A stretch of 6,559 bases of DNA from Candidatus Aenigmatarchaeota archaeon (GTDB taxonomy: Archaea > Aenigmatarchaeota > Aenigmatarchaeia > QMZP01). The notes under the pieces were generated by a model. The model was not told where the DNA came from, searched no databases, and was given only the letters and a program-made list of their open reading frames with translations. The stretch is from assembly GCA_016202785.1 (NCBI GenBank), contig JACQOC010000061.1, positions 1 through 6,559 of the forward strand. The letters run 5' to 3'. Numbering within the stretch: position 1 is the stretch's first letter; every line of letters begins with the position of its first letter. Below are positions 6,529-6,559 of this stretch, in pieces. The position numbers and the translations under genes were made by a program.

Positions 6529-6536
6529 TTTTAAAA
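6529..6536 (-). promoter_or_regulatory. TATA-like element upstream of the large unknown gene
   Basis: TTTTAAAA is centred about 22 nt upstream of the ATG at 6511, on the minus strand. The spacing agrees with those of leuS and acyP and supports a leaderless transcript. The sequence from about 6527 to the window end is strongly AT-rich compared with the coding regions, so a second, divergent promoter may lie at the edge. Confidence 0.5.
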
Positions 6537-6559
6537 CTTATTAAAGGATAATATATTGA

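Overview
The window is archaeal. It encodes an archaeal/eukaryotic-type leucyl-tRNA synthetase, ribosomal protein S26e (a family of eukaryotes and some archaea), and the C-terminal end of what looks like the archaeal repair nuclease NurA. The likely start codons of leuS, acyP and the large unknown gene each sit 21-24 nt from the centre of an AT-rich TATA-like element, with little or no Shine-Dalgarno sequence, as in archaea that make leaderless mRNAs. Genes are packed with gaps of 0 to about 90 bp, so the genome is compact. I cannot place it below archaeon. A small-genome (DPANN-like) lineage is a guess.

Layout, left to right: (1) positions 1-296, plus strand, C-terminal end of a NurA-like nuclease cut by the window edge. 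(2) 318-572, plus strand, a complete 84-residue SemiSWEET/PQ-loop three-helix transporter. (3) 573-3428, minus strand, complete leucyl-tRNA synthetase (951 aa), whose stop codon directly abuts the SemiSWEET stop codon. (4) 3472-3762, minus strand, complete acylphosphatase. (5) A short divergent promoter region, about 3763-3849, with back-to-back TATA-like elements. (6) 3850-4104, plus strand, ribosomal protein S26e. (7) 4130-6511, minus strand, a 793-residue protein I do not recognise. Its only four cysteines lie in one N-terminal cluster, its N-terminal half is hydrophilic and probably disordered, and near the C-terminus a strongly acidic block is followed by a strongly basic one. (8) 6512-6559, its promoter and the window edge.

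The genes do not form one pathway. Translation (LeuRS, S26e) sits beside DNA repair (NurA), a small-molecule carrier (SemiSWEET), a housekeeping phosphatase and the unknown large protein. LeuRS and acylphosphatase point the same way, but each appears to have its own promoter. No RNA genes, insertion sequences, CRISPR arrays or attachment sites are visible. The most novel item is the 793-residue protein. The NurA-like fragment also departs from the usual residues at two family catalytic positions, and LeuRS departs at one apparent zinc-ligand position.
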